Notes: generated by a model not told the origin, from the letters alone. Shown: positions 1-6,493, counted from the stretch's first letter. The stretch: 8,537 nucleotides of DNA from Lachnospiraceae bacterium (GCA_017542725.1 JAFXWR010000248.1:1-8537), one strand, 5' to 3'. A program made the numbers and translations.

Positions 1-315
1 AATTTCTTTCATGTTGTCAAACCCTATCCCAGAAATTATAATTCCAGATTCAATATTTTTATCAACTTTCTCTAAACCATCAGAAAGTTGTGATTTAAAG
101 TTTACATTTTTATTTTTAAGATATAACTCTGCATTCTTTTTACAAAATTCCAGTGGTCCCGGTTTATTATCAATAGCAATTACATTTTTACTTATACCAA
201 GATTTGCAATAGTAATTGGTACTTTACCATGATCTGTCCCTACATCAATAATGGTATCTACTGGATCGCATAACTCTACGATTTTAGATAATCTTTTTGA
301 TAATTTTATACTCAT
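1..315 (-). CDS. trmK: tRNA (adenine(22)-N(1))-methyltransferase TrmK, N-terminal part (cut by window edge)
   Basis: The first 105 codons of a class I SAM-dependent methyltransferase; the rest lies beyond position 1, and the family is usually about 225-240 residues. TrmK methylates N1 of A22 in the D-loop of bacterial tRNAs. The translation opens MSIKLSKRLSKIVELC, and then IIDVGTDHGKVPI (residues 22-34) matches the family's SAM-binding motif I and adjoining (S/T)DH motif. AIDNKPGPLEFCKKN (47-61), LSDGLEKV (77-84) and IIISGIG (92-98) follow in the family order. The ATG at 315 overlaps the dnaG stop as ATGA, and no clear Shine-Dalgarno sequence precedes it, so it is probably translationally coupled to dnaG. 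The usual GMGG segment reads GIGF here. The assignment is from remembered motifs and order next to dnaG, which is typical of Firmicutes. Confidence 0.88.
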   Translation of the reverse strand, partial: MSIKLSKRLSKIVELCDPVDTIIDVGTDHGKVPITIANLGISKNVIAIDNKPGPLEFCKKNAELYLKNKNVNFKSQLSDGLEKVDKNIESGIIISGIGFDNMKEI

Positions 316-2075
316 TTAATATAAATAGTTTTATTAATATCCATAATTTTATTATTTAATTCAAACACACTATCAAGATTTAAATTTGAAGAATTATTTG
401 CAGTTCTAATTTTAATCTGCTTAATAACTTGATTCAAACTTTCAACAATTACAACTTCATCGCTATCATTATAATTATAATTGGCGTTTAAAATTTTATT
501 TATAATCTTTTTCTCCTCTTCAGACAAACTTTCAATTTTATCATACACATCACTTATCTTAGCCCCATCAAGATAAAGTTTATATAAAAATCTATATATG
601 TCATTTGAAAGTTCTGCCCCATCAATAACTGCGGCAACCTTCTCTTTATAATCTGGTAATAAATATATCAAATATATAAAACTTGAATCAATTTTTGAAA
701 TTTCATTAATTTTAATGTTTTGCTTTTCATCAACTTTTGTATCGTTATACTGTTTAAATATGTTTCCAGTTGAAGATATATTATTTCCTTTTAATTTTAA
801 ATCAAGCATATCGCGAAGAGTTCCAGCATCAAGATTTTCTTGCAAAGCCACTTTCTTTAAATAGTTATCTCTTACAAACGAATTATCAACTTCAGAAAGC
901 ATAGTGACAATTTCATTTATATACTTTTCTTGATCATATGGGTCACTAATATTGTACTTTCTTTTTAAAGTCGAAACTATAAACAAAAATGTCGGAATTG
1001 GATTTTCTAATTTTTTCTTGAAACTTTCAACTCCATAGGTATTTATATATTCATCAACATCTTTTGCAGGTTTAAAATCAAGCACATATGTTCTAATTCC
1101 TGATTTACTTAGAATTTGGTCTGAACGAATAATTGCATTTACTCCTGCTTCATCTGTATCTTGGCATAAATAAACATTCTTAGGCTTTCTTTTAAGTAAA
1201 AACATCTGTTGTTCATTAAACGCTGTTCCCATAGTGGCTACAGCATTGTCAAAGCCAGCTTGGTGGATAGTGATTGCGTCCATATTACCTTCGCAGAGTA
1301 TATAAAAGTTTTCTTTTGAAAAGTAAGCGTAATTCATAGCATAGAGAAAACTTTTTTTATGAAATATAATCGAATCATCAGAATTTACATATTTTCTTTC
1401 TTTCGGTTTAGCTTCAAGAGTTCTACTTTGAAATCCAACTACGTGTTTATAAGTGTCAACAAGCGGAAACATTACACGATTATAGAATGCGTCACATGGT
1501 TTGTCTTTATATAATCGGAAAAGTTTAGATTCAAAAAGCAAAGTGTCATCATATCCTTTTTCTTTCATGAGATTATATACATATCCAAATTCATTTGGTG
1601 CAAAACCAAGACCAAATTTTTTGATTGTTTCTTTAGTTAATTTTCTTTCAGCTAAATATTTTAATCCTTCTTTTCCTTTATCACTGAATAAAATTTTATA
1701 ATAAGTATTTGCAACATCTCGGTACAATTCATATAATTTATTCTTTTTCTCTTCATTCTTTTTATAAGAATCATTTGATGTATAGTCGTCTTCTATTTCT
1801 ATATTAGCTTTTTTAGCCAACATCAGGACCGCTTCTCTAAATGAAATGTGTAAGTAATCTTGGAGAAAAGTATATATGCTCCCGCCTTTTTCACATACAA
1901 AGCATTTATACATTTTTCTTGATTCACTTACAGAAAAAGATGGATTGTGATCATTGTGAAAAGGGCAAAGACCGACATAGCTGCTCCCCTTCCTCGTTAG
2001 TTTCACATAATCACCAATTACATCTACAATGCTAAGCCTATTTTTAATTTCTTCAATAGCCTCACTAAATTTCAT
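312..2075 (-). CDS. dnaG: DNA primase DnaG
   Basis: DNA primase, which makes the RNA primers for replication together with the replicative helicase. The 587 residues match the family's usual size. The N-terminal CHC2 zinc-binding domain has C37-P-F-H40 and C58-F-V-C61. The catalytic core follows, with YNRVMFPLVD (198-207) and GFQSRTL (214-220, where many primases have GFGGR). The TOPRIM domain has CEGNMD (261-266), TMGTA (281-285) and the acidic pair D306/D308 in CQDTDEAG, which should bind the catalytic metal. The remaining ~200 residues are the poorly conserved helicase-binding region. The ATG at 2075 lies 15 bases after the dgt stop, behind a weak GGGA site. The stop is TGA and overlaps the trmK start; an in-frame TAA follows two codons later. 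In many Firmicutes rpoD sits directly after dnaG, but it is absent here. Confidence 0.97.
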   Translation of the reverse strand: MKFSEAIEEIKNRLSIVDVIGDYVKLTRKGSSYVGLCPFHNDHNPSFSVSESRKMYKCFVCEKGGSIYTFLQDYLHISFREAVLMLAKKANIEIEDDYTSNDSYKKNEEKKNKLYELYRDVANTYYKILFSDKGKEGLKYLAERKLTKETIKKFGLGFAPNEFGYVYNLMKEKGYDDTLLFESKLFRLYKDKPCDAFYNRVMFPLVDTYKHVVGFQSRTLEAKPKERKYVNSDDSIIFHKKSFLYAMNYAYFSKENFYILCEGNMDAITIHQAGFDNAVATMGTAFNEQQMFLLKRKPKNVYLCQDTDEAGVNAIIRSDQILSKSGIRTYVLDFKPAKDVDEYINTYGVESFKKKLENPIPTFLFIVSTLKRKYNISDPYDQEKYINEIVTMLSEVDNSFVRDNYLKKVALQENLDAGTLRDMLDLKLKGNNISSTGNIFKQYNDTKVDEKQNIKINEISKIDSSFIYLIYLLPDYKEKVAAVIDGAELSNDIYRFLYKLYLDGAKISDVYDKIESLSEEEKKIINKILNANYNYNDSDEVVIVESLNQVIKQIKIRTANNSSNLNLDSVFELNNKIMDINKTIYIK

Positions 2076-2090
2076 TATTTATCCCGTAAC

Positions 2091-3113
2091 TTATTTAATC
2101 TTCCATCCAACCGGTATATATAGTTCTTTAAATTTATTTATGGCATAGTCATCTGTCATACCAGAGATATAATCTGCAACCACCTGAAGTTCATCCTCTC
2201 CATCTTTCAAAAGTTTAATATACTCAGCCGGCATTTCATTGATATGATTTTTATAATGATAAAATAATACTTCTACAACTTTTTGAGCTTTTTTTTCTTC
2301 AGCTTTTGCAATGTTTTTCTTATTGTTATTATTATATACATTTTCAAATAACCAAGATCTAAGTTTTGCTATAGCTTTTTCTACAGGCTTACTCATCAAA
2401 ATATCATTTTTATTATATGAATTATGTACAATATCTTTAATTAAAAAATCTATTCTTGATTTTACAGTATTTCCAATTACATCTGTAACATCTTTAGGCA
2501 AATCACTTTCTTTAAGTATTTTTGCAGTTATAGCATCATCAATATCATGATTTATATATGCAATTTTATCAGACAGACGAACAATTTTTCCTTCTAGTGT
2601 TTTTGGATTTCCGCTTGTTCTATGATTTAAAATTCAGTCTCTAACTTCTTTCGTCAAGTTAAGTCCTTGACCATTATTCTCAAGTTTTTCAACTATTCTA
2701 ACGCTTTGTTCGCAATGTTCAAATTTTTGTGGCAATAGTCTATTCAATACTGCCTCTCCAGCGTGCCCAAAAGGAGTATGACCAAGATCATGCCCTAAAG
2801 CAATAGCTTCGGTCAAATCTTCATTTAATCGTAAAGATTTAGCAATAGTTCTTGCAATTTGGCTAACTTCAAGAGTATGTGTAAGCCTAGTTCTATAATG
2901 GTCACCTTCTGGAATCAAAAATACCTGCGTCTTGTGTTTAAGTCTTCTAAATGCCTTGCAGTGAATAATTCTATCACGATCTCTTTGGAAAACAGTTCTT
3001 AACTCACAATCGCGCTCTTTTTTATCTCTTCCTTGACTATTGATAGATAGGCAGGCATACTTTGAAAGAGTTGCCTCTTCAATTTTTTCTAATTGTTCTC
3101 TAATTGTTAACAT
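2091..3113 (-). pseudogene. dgt: deoxyguanosinetriphosphate triphosphohydrolase-like protein, interrupted by one in-frame TGA
   Basis: An HD-superfamily dNTP triphosphohydrolase, which cleaves dGTP (and often other dNTPs) to deoxynucleoside and triphosphate. Read through one TGA, it is 340 codons, the family's normal length. The N-terminal half begins [13 protein letters not shown] and carries H79 in [11 protein letters not shown] and the HD pair H108-D109 in [13 protein letters not shown]. After EVRD159 comes TGA, where relatives have Gly. The same frame continues with ILNHRTSGNP and then SDKIAYINHD, whose D182 should be the last metal ligand, and ends GWKIK-TAA. The 159-residue product of normal termination would lack that ligand and is unlikely to be active. 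No other stop or frameshift occurs in the downstream 180 codons. The ATG at 3113 overlaps the end of the upstream lipoprotein gene by 14 bases without a clear ribosome binding site. Gene identity is very secure; whether it is truly broken is not. Confidence 0.9.
2634..2636 (-). other. in-frame TGA codon replacing a conserved glycine in dgt
   Basis: The minus-strand frame reads GTT AGA GAC TGA ATT TTA AAT CAT, giving EVRD-stop-ILNH. Family members that I recall have EVRDGILNH, so a single G-to-T change (GGA to TGA) explains it. The rest of the gene remains in one frame to the TAA at 2091. Confidence 0.9.
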
Positions 3114-3690
3114 TGTTTAACTGTGCATTGATAAATTCTATCTCATGCATCGCTCCTTCATCACCAGGATATTGTTTAAGATAATAATTAAAAGCATTTA
3201 GTGCATTCTTCCATTCACCTTTTTTTTCATACAAGACAGCTTGATTATACATAACAGATTTTTCATGCTCAAGTCCAAGTTCTCTTAGTTCTGCCAAAAT
3301 TGAATCAGCTTTATCAACATCACCACTATCTATTGCAGTCTTAAACTCAACTAAATTTACTATAGAACTAACATTGTTATACAACTCTTTATACTGCTTA
3401 TTGTTTTTATCAATACTTAAAAGTGTTTCATATATTTCTTTAGCCTCATTATATCTCTTAAGCATAAATAAGCATTCTGCTTTATAAAGAAGCAATTCAT
3501 ATTGTGTAGGTCCTACCTCACCATTTCCAAGTCTAATTGCTTCATTAAAATACGACAATGCTTCTTCATAATTTGAATTTTCAATATAATCCATTCCGTA
3601 GCTTTTATACTGCATAATCTTCCTATTTGTACAAGCTACAAGAAATGAAAGTATAATTAAAAATTCAATTTTTAAAAAGAACTTTTTCAT
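3100..3690 (-). CDS. TPR-repeat lipoprotein of unknown function
   Basis: A 196-residue exported lipoprotein. The N-terminus [10 protein letters not shown] is positively charged and followed by a hydrophobic stretch ending in the lipobox LVAC, so Cys20 should be lipidated and the protein held on the outer face of the cytoplasmic membrane. The mature part is made of tetratricopeptide-like helical pairs, at about residues 28-55 ([18 protein letters not shown]), 66-95 ([18 protein letters not shown]), perhaps 113-138, and 146-177 ([17 protein letters not shown]). Such repeats normally bind other proteins; no catalytic motif is visible. It heads the dgt-dnaG-trmK unit and overlaps dgt by 14 bases. 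No Shine-Dalgarno sequence precedes the ATG, and a TATAAT lies 5 bases upstream of it. The specific role is unknown. Confidence 0.85.
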   Translation of the reverse strand: MKKFFLKIEFLIILSFLVACTNRKIMQYKSYGMDYIENSNYEEALSYFNEAIRLGNGEVGPTQYELLLYKAECLFMLKRYNEAKEIYETLLSIDKNNKQYKELYNNVSSIVNLVEFKTAIDSGDVDKADSILAELRELGLEHEKSVMYNQAVLYEKKGEWKNALNAFNYYLKQYPGDEGAMHEIEFINAQLNNVNN

Positions 3691-3695
3691 TTATA

Positions 3696-3701
3696 ATTAT
3701 A
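3696..3701 (-). promoter_or_regulatory. possible -10 box immediately upstream of the lipoprotein ATG
   Basis: TATAAT on the minus strand, followed by only five bases (TATAA) before the ATG at 3690. If used, transcription would begin at or next to the start codon, giving a leaderless mRNA, which would agree with the lack of a Shine-Dalgarno sequence. No good -35 hexamer lies at the right distance and the region is very AT-rich, so this may be chance. Confidence 0.3.
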
Positions 3702-3709
3702 TAATGTAA

Positions 3710-3721
3710 TCTGCAGAATAT
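3710..3721. repeat. repeat copy A of TCTGCAGAATAT, imperfect palindrome upstream of the TPR lipoprotein gene
   Basis: The plus strand reads TCTGCAGAATAT. With its flank it forms TA-A-TCTGCAGA-A-TA, an imperfect palindrome around a perfect 8-bp core with one mismatched pair. An identical 12-base copy starts 47 bases away at 3757. It may be an operator half-pair for a dimeric regulator; the function is inferred. Confidence 0.55.
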
Positions 3722-3749
3722 TTGATTGCTCTATTTGACAATTAATAGA

Positions 3750-3755
3750 ATTATA
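3750..3755 (-). promoter_or_regulatory. candidate -10 box (TATAAT) for the lipoprotein-dgt-dnaG-trmK unit
   Basis: A perfect TATAAT on the minus strand, about 60 bases before the lipoprotein start, in the only sizeable gap in the minus-strand gene run. The preceding spacer contains palindrome copy B, ending one base before the hexamer, so a protein bound there would block RNA polymerase. The -35 position (TAAATA) is poor. Placement between two units supports it; the sequence alone is not decisive. Confidence 0.4.
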
Positions 3756-3756
3756 C

Positions 3757-3768
3757 TCTGCAGAATAT
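3757..3768. repeat. repeat copy B of TCTGCAGAATAT, imperfect palindrome
   Basis: The plus strand reads TCTGCAGAATAT, identical to the copy at 3710. With its flank ATACTCTGCAGAATAT it is a 16-base palindrome with a single mismatched pair. It lies in the spacer just upstream of the TATAAT at 3750-3755. Start-to-start distance between the copies is 47 bases. Confidence 0.55.
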
Positions 3769-3771
3769 CCA

Positions 3772-3855
3772 TTATTTAATATGGAATATGTTTTTTATAA
3801 TTCTTATTAATTTATGCCAAATTGATTTGAAGAAATCCAGCAACCTTCGTCTAAC
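3772..3855 (-). other. in-frame open extension after the scpB TGA stop (27 codons, then TAA)
   Basis: After the TGA at 3858-3856 the same frame stays open for 27 codons to a TAA at 3774-3772. The encoded peptide starts VRRRLLDFFKSIWHK and is strongly basic and hydrophobic, in contrast to the acidic tail before the stop. It would be used only if the UGA were read through or were a mutation or sequencing error. AT-rich DNA can give such a run by chance. Confidence 0.35.
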
Positions 3856-4749
3856 TCATCGAGGAGCTTCCCCTACATCCTCTTCATTGCTACTGCCTAA
3901 ATCATCAATTGCATTTTCTTCTTTTATAGTATTATAATCATTATTTGAATTATCATTTATATTATTATTTAAATTTTCATCTATACTATCATTTAAATCT
4001 TTATCTAAATTATCATTTATATTATCATTTTTATCATTATCTATATTATCACTTGAATTATCATTTGGGAGATCGTTTATATTATCATTAGGTCGTAGAT
4101 TTGTAGTTACACTATCAGTATATAGGTCTTTATCAATAACTACAGGCTCACCCAAAGATTCAGACAACTCTTTTTCAACTTCACTTTCAAGTTCAGCAAA
4201 TCTTGTTGCATCAAGTATTGGCAAATCATCAAGCGATTCAATGCCAAATCTCAACATAAACTCTTCTGTTGTACCAAAAAGTATTGGTCTTCCAGCAGTT
4301 TCCTGTCTTCCTTTCTCTTCAATCAAACCATATTCAAGCAATCTATTACACGCATAGTCTGATTTTACTCCTCTTATATTTTCGATCTCCGGTTTAGTAA
4401 TTGGTTGTTTATAAGCGATAATTGATAATGTTTCAAGTATTGATTCTGTAATAACTGGTTTTTGAGGGTGTGATGCAACTAATACCAAATTTTTAAAATA
4501 TTTATTATTAGAAACCATTTGATACTTTGAACCTAGTTTGATGACTTTCATTCCTCTGTCTTTATACTCATTCTGATATTTTTCATAGAGTCTTTCTGCA
4601 GCTTCTTTTGCCACGTCAACAGTTGATTCGATAGCAGTTGCTAACGTATCTACAGTAACCGACTCTCCCATCATAAATAGTATAGACTCGATGATGTTTT
4701 CTTGTTCCAGTAGCGAGTAATTACTGCTACTGGTGAATTCACTTCCCAT
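3856..4749 (-). CDS. scpB: segregation and condensation protein ScpB, with an unusual Asn/Asp-rich C-terminal tail
   Basis: ScpB dimers bind the kleisin ScpA and complete the bacterial condensin SMC-ScpAB, which organises and segregates the chromosome. From the chosen start it is 297 residues; the family is usually about 180-210. The core has two winged-helix domains: IIESILFMMGESVTVDTLA near the N-terminus, the hallmark LSIIAYKQPITKPEIENIRG (residues 108-127), and GRPILFGTTEEFMLRFGI (153-170). After about residue 195 the sequence becomes acidic and low-complexity, including 13 in-phase tetrapeptides (221-272). The start ATG at 4749 is one base after the scpA stop and 9 bases after GGAGG, whereas the ATG at 4758 touches GGAGG and a GTG at 4794 would overlap scpA by 44 bases. 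The stop is TGA, and the frame remains open for 27 further codons. Confidence 0.93.
   Translation of the reverse strand: MGSEFTSSSNYSLLEQENIIESILFMMGESVTVDTLATAIESTVDVAKEAAERLYEKYQNEYKDRGMKVIKLGSKYQMVSNNKYFKNLVLVASHPQKPVITESILETLSIIAYKQPITKPEIENIRGVKSDYACNRLLEYGLIEEKGRQETAGRPILFGTTEEFMLRFGIESLDDLPILDATRFAELESEVEKELSESLGEPVVIDKDLYTDSVTTNLRPNDNINDLPNDNSSDNIDNDKNDNINDNLDKDLNDSIDENLNNNINDNSNNDYNTIKEENAIDDLGSSNEEDVGEAPR
3934..4089 (-). repeat. degenerate 12-bp tandem repeat inside scpB (13 units, tetrapeptide NDNI/L)
   Basis: Thirteen consecutive 12-base units near AAT GAT AAT ATA keep one phase for 156 bases. They encode NDNI, NDLP, NDNS, SDNI, DNDK, NDNI, NDNL, DKDL, NDSI, DENL, NNNI, NDNS and NNDY in order. 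Units vary mostly by single codon changes. Because the unit is a multiple of three, gain or loss of units would not shift the reading frame. Confidence 0.85.
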
Positions 4750-4750
4750 A

Positions 4751-5539
4751 TTAGTCATCCTCCAATAAATCAAAGTCAACAAACCCGGTGGCACCCTCTA
4801 CCACCTCAATATATATTTCTGAAAAACTAGATTCTTGTTTTACTTTTATCCTTCCAACCTTCATAAGTTCTAAAACAGCGAGAAAAGTAACTATGACATG
4901 AGTTTTATCAGTTTGCTCATCCAATAATTTTCTAAAACTAAAAGATTTATTTAAATTAGCATATTTGACAACAGAAATTATAGTATCTTTAAGCGGAACT
5001 TTTTCTTTTTCAAGTTTACCGAAACCACCACGTATTTCATCAATACTATCTCTTTTTCTGCGCAAAACTTCTGTAAAAACTTCATTTAATTTATTTACAT
5101 CAATTCCCTTTAACAATTCATCATAGTCAATACTTGGTATGTATGACTTGACGTCTTGAGGAATCGTTGGTTTTTTAAGCATGTACTCAGGAGCTTCATC
5201 TTCAAAATCAGAAAGTTCATATCCAAGATTCTTATATTTTTTATATTCAAGCAATCTCTCGACCAAACTTTGTCTTGGGTCAATCTCTTCTCCCGATTCA
5301 TCTTTTACTAATGGCAAAAGCATCTTAGATTTAATTTCAAGTAAGGTGGAAGCCATAACTATGAAATCTGATGACAAATCCATATCTTGTTCTTGCATAT
5401 TTTTAATATATTCTAAATATTGATTCGTAATTGTAGCTATAGGTATATCAAAAATATCGATCTTATTTTTTTCAATAAGATGTAACAAAAGGTCTAACGG
5501 ACCTTCGAATTTTTCTAATTTATAAGTTATTTTATCCAT
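4751..5539 (-). CDS. scpA: segregation and condensation protein ScpA (kleisin)
   Basis: ScpA is the kleisin that bridges the two SMC heads and carries ScpB, in the cytoplasmic nucleoid complex. From the chosen start it is 262 residues, normal for the family. The N-terminal segment MDKITYKLEKFEGPLDLL, followed by LLHLIEKNKIDIFDIPI, is the family hallmark and SMC-neck-binding part. MASTLLEIKSKMLLP then leads into a charged middle. The C-terminal winged helix (about 190-255) contains SFRKLLDEQTDKTHVIVTFL and AVLELMKVGRIKV and should bind the SMC cap. The ATG at 5539 shares one base with the stop of the upstream phosphoesterase (TAATG), pointing to translational coupling. A TTG at 5560 in the same frame is possible but would add seven residues not typical of the family. 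scpB follows after one base. Confidence 0.95.
   Translation of the reverse strand: MDKITYKLEKFEGPLDLLLHLIEKNKIDIFDIPIATITNQYLEYIKNMQEQDMDLSSDFIVMASTLLEIKSKMLLPLVKDESGEEIDPRQSLVERLLEYKKYKNLGYELSDFEDEAPEYMLKKPTIPQDVKSYIPSIDYDELLKGIDVNKLNEVFTEVLRRKRDSIDEIRGGFGKLEKEKVPLKDTIISVVKYANLNKSFSFRKLLDEQTDKTHVIVTFLAVLELMKVGRIKVKQESSFSEIYIEVVEGATGFVDFDLLEDD
4759..4763 (-). promoter_or_regulatory. Shine-Dalgarno sequence GGAGG deciding the scpB start
   Basis: GGAGG lies inside the last codons of scpA. It is 9 bases from the ATG at 4749 and zero bases from the in-frame ATG at 4758, so the downstream ATG is favoured. It is the clearest ribosome binding site in the window. Confidence 0.7.
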
Positions 5540-6477
5540 TAGTTTATATTTATCACACAAATTTCCGGAAGATTATTAACTCTAATTTTTATAAAATGTT
5601 CTCCTATACCTTTTGAAACAATTACATTGCCATTTTTATATCCATAAAGGCCAACATTATATTTGGGAAATAATTTTAAATCAGGTGAAAATATAGGTCC
5701 AATTACAGGGAAATTTATTAACCCTCCATGATTATGTCCTGATAATACTAAATCAAATCCAAAATTTATTAAATCTTCACAATAGTCAGGCTTATGGAAC
5801 ATTATAATGTTAAAATCATTTTTATTTAAGTTGCTAAAATGTTTATCTAAAATACTTCTGTCAATATGATCATGTATAGGATTCTTTTCAAACAAATTTT
5901 TATAATATCCATCATACAAATTAAGCCCTGAAATTGTAATACCATCTATTAGTTTTAAAGTACCATCTTCAAGAATTTTGATGTCATTTTTATGTAGACA
6001 GTCAATAAACTCATTATAAATGCCAATTAATTTATTATTATCTATTCTATTCTTAAGTCTTAGTTCATGATTTCCAAATCCAAAATATATACCCTTTAAA
6101 TTATAATTTTTAGTACTCATTATTTCGTAACATTTTTTTGACAATTTATCAAAAAACTTCAGAGTATTTTTATATTTTACAATGCATCTTTTGCTCTGAA
6201 CAGTTGAAAAATCAACGAAATCTCCACCAAATACAATAAAGTCTGGATTTATTGAAACTATGCTATCTATAAATTCACTATAATCATTTTTGAATTTTTT
6301 ATTATGGAAATCAGAAATAAAAACTAACTTTATTTTTTGATTATTTTTAATATTCTTAACATCAAAAGTGTTAATTTTATAAAGTTTACACTCTATTTTA
6401 GATATTATATAAATTATAATATAAAGGGCAATAATTATAAGAAAAATTAATAAAATTTTATTATCTAATATTGACAA
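5539..6477 (-). CDS. membrane-anchored metallophosphoesterase (YkuE/YaeI-like)
   Basis: A calcineurin-like phosphoesterase of 312 residues. An N-terminal hydrophobic segment (about 8-26) should anchor it in the membrane. The conserved two-metal site is complete: D56 and H58 in FISDFH, D86 in GGDFVD, N136-H137 in GFGNHEL, H228 in IIMFHKP, and H248/H250 in SGHNHGG. The family hydrolyses phosphomonoesters or phosphodiesters; the substrate cannot be told from sequence, though the anchor and YkuE resemblance suggest a lipid- or envelope-linked one. The start is TTG at 6477, supported by GGAG seven bases upstream; no in-frame ATG lies nearby. It shares one base with scpA (TAATG), so it is probably cotranscribed with scpAB, and it is divergent from the HTH gene with only 31 bases between them. 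It looks richer in Lys, Asn and Ile codons than its neighbours. Confidence 0.9.
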   Translation of the reverse strand: MSILDNKILLIFLIIIALYIIIYIISKIECKLYKINTFDVKNIKNNQKIKLVFISDFHNKKFKNDYSEFIDSIVSINPDFIVFGGDFVDFSTVQSKRCIVKYKNTLKFFDKLSKKCYEIMSTKNYNLKGIYFGFGNHELRLKNRIDNNKLIGIYNEFIDCLHKNDIKILEDGTLKLIDGITISGLNLYDGYYKNLFEKNPIHDHIDRSILDKHFSNLNKNDFNIIMFHKPDYCEDLINFGFDLVLSGHNHGGLINFPVIGPIFSPDLKLFPKYNVGLYGYKNGNVIVSKGIGEHFIKIRVNNLPEICVININ

Positions 6478-6484
6478 ATGATAA

Positions 6485-6488
6485 CTCC
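6485..6488 (-). promoter_or_regulatory. Shine-Dalgarno GGAG supporting the TTG start of the phosphoesterase
   Basis: GGAG on the minus strand is separated by seven bases (TTATCAT) from the TTG at 6477. The ATG two bases before GGAG (ATGGAG) is out of frame and hits a stop after nine codons, so TTG is the best start. Confidence 0.6.
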
Positions 6489-6493
6489 ATATT

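Noticed and set aside
11..232. Plus-strand open frames such as 11-232, 1501-1701, 1841-2035, 2311-2550, 5181-5423, 7415-7684 and 7709-7939, and the minus-strand frame 5110-5301
   Set aside because: They lie antisense to, or out of frame within, well-supported genes, have low-complexity translations and no ribosome binding sites or recognisable motifs.
2590..2636. Selenocysteine decoding of the TGA in dgt
   Set aside because: The family has glycine, not cysteine, at this position, and no stable hairpin resembling a bacterial SECIS element is visible just after the TGA.
2091..3113. Two separate genes, a 159-residue HD protein and a 136-residue protein starting at 2501
   Set aside because: The frame is continuous through the TGA, the conserved residues between 2633 and 2502 belong to the same family, and no ribosome binding site precedes 2501. 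It is one interrupted gene.
3691..3855. Rho-independent terminator after scpB
   Set aside because: No GC-rich hairpin followed by a T run is visible on the minus strand. The two palindromic copies could pair only through their 8-base cores across a long loop, with no U tract.
3934..4089. CRISPR-like array suggested by the regular repeat
   Set aside because: The units are 12 bases with no spacers, in one reading frame of scpB; it is a coding tandem repeat.
4750..4794. Upstream GTG start at 4794 for scpB, adding 15 residues
   Set aside because: The added residues do not resemble ScpB, would overlap scpA by 44 bases, and the GGAGG at 4759-4763 is correctly spaced for the ATG at 4749.
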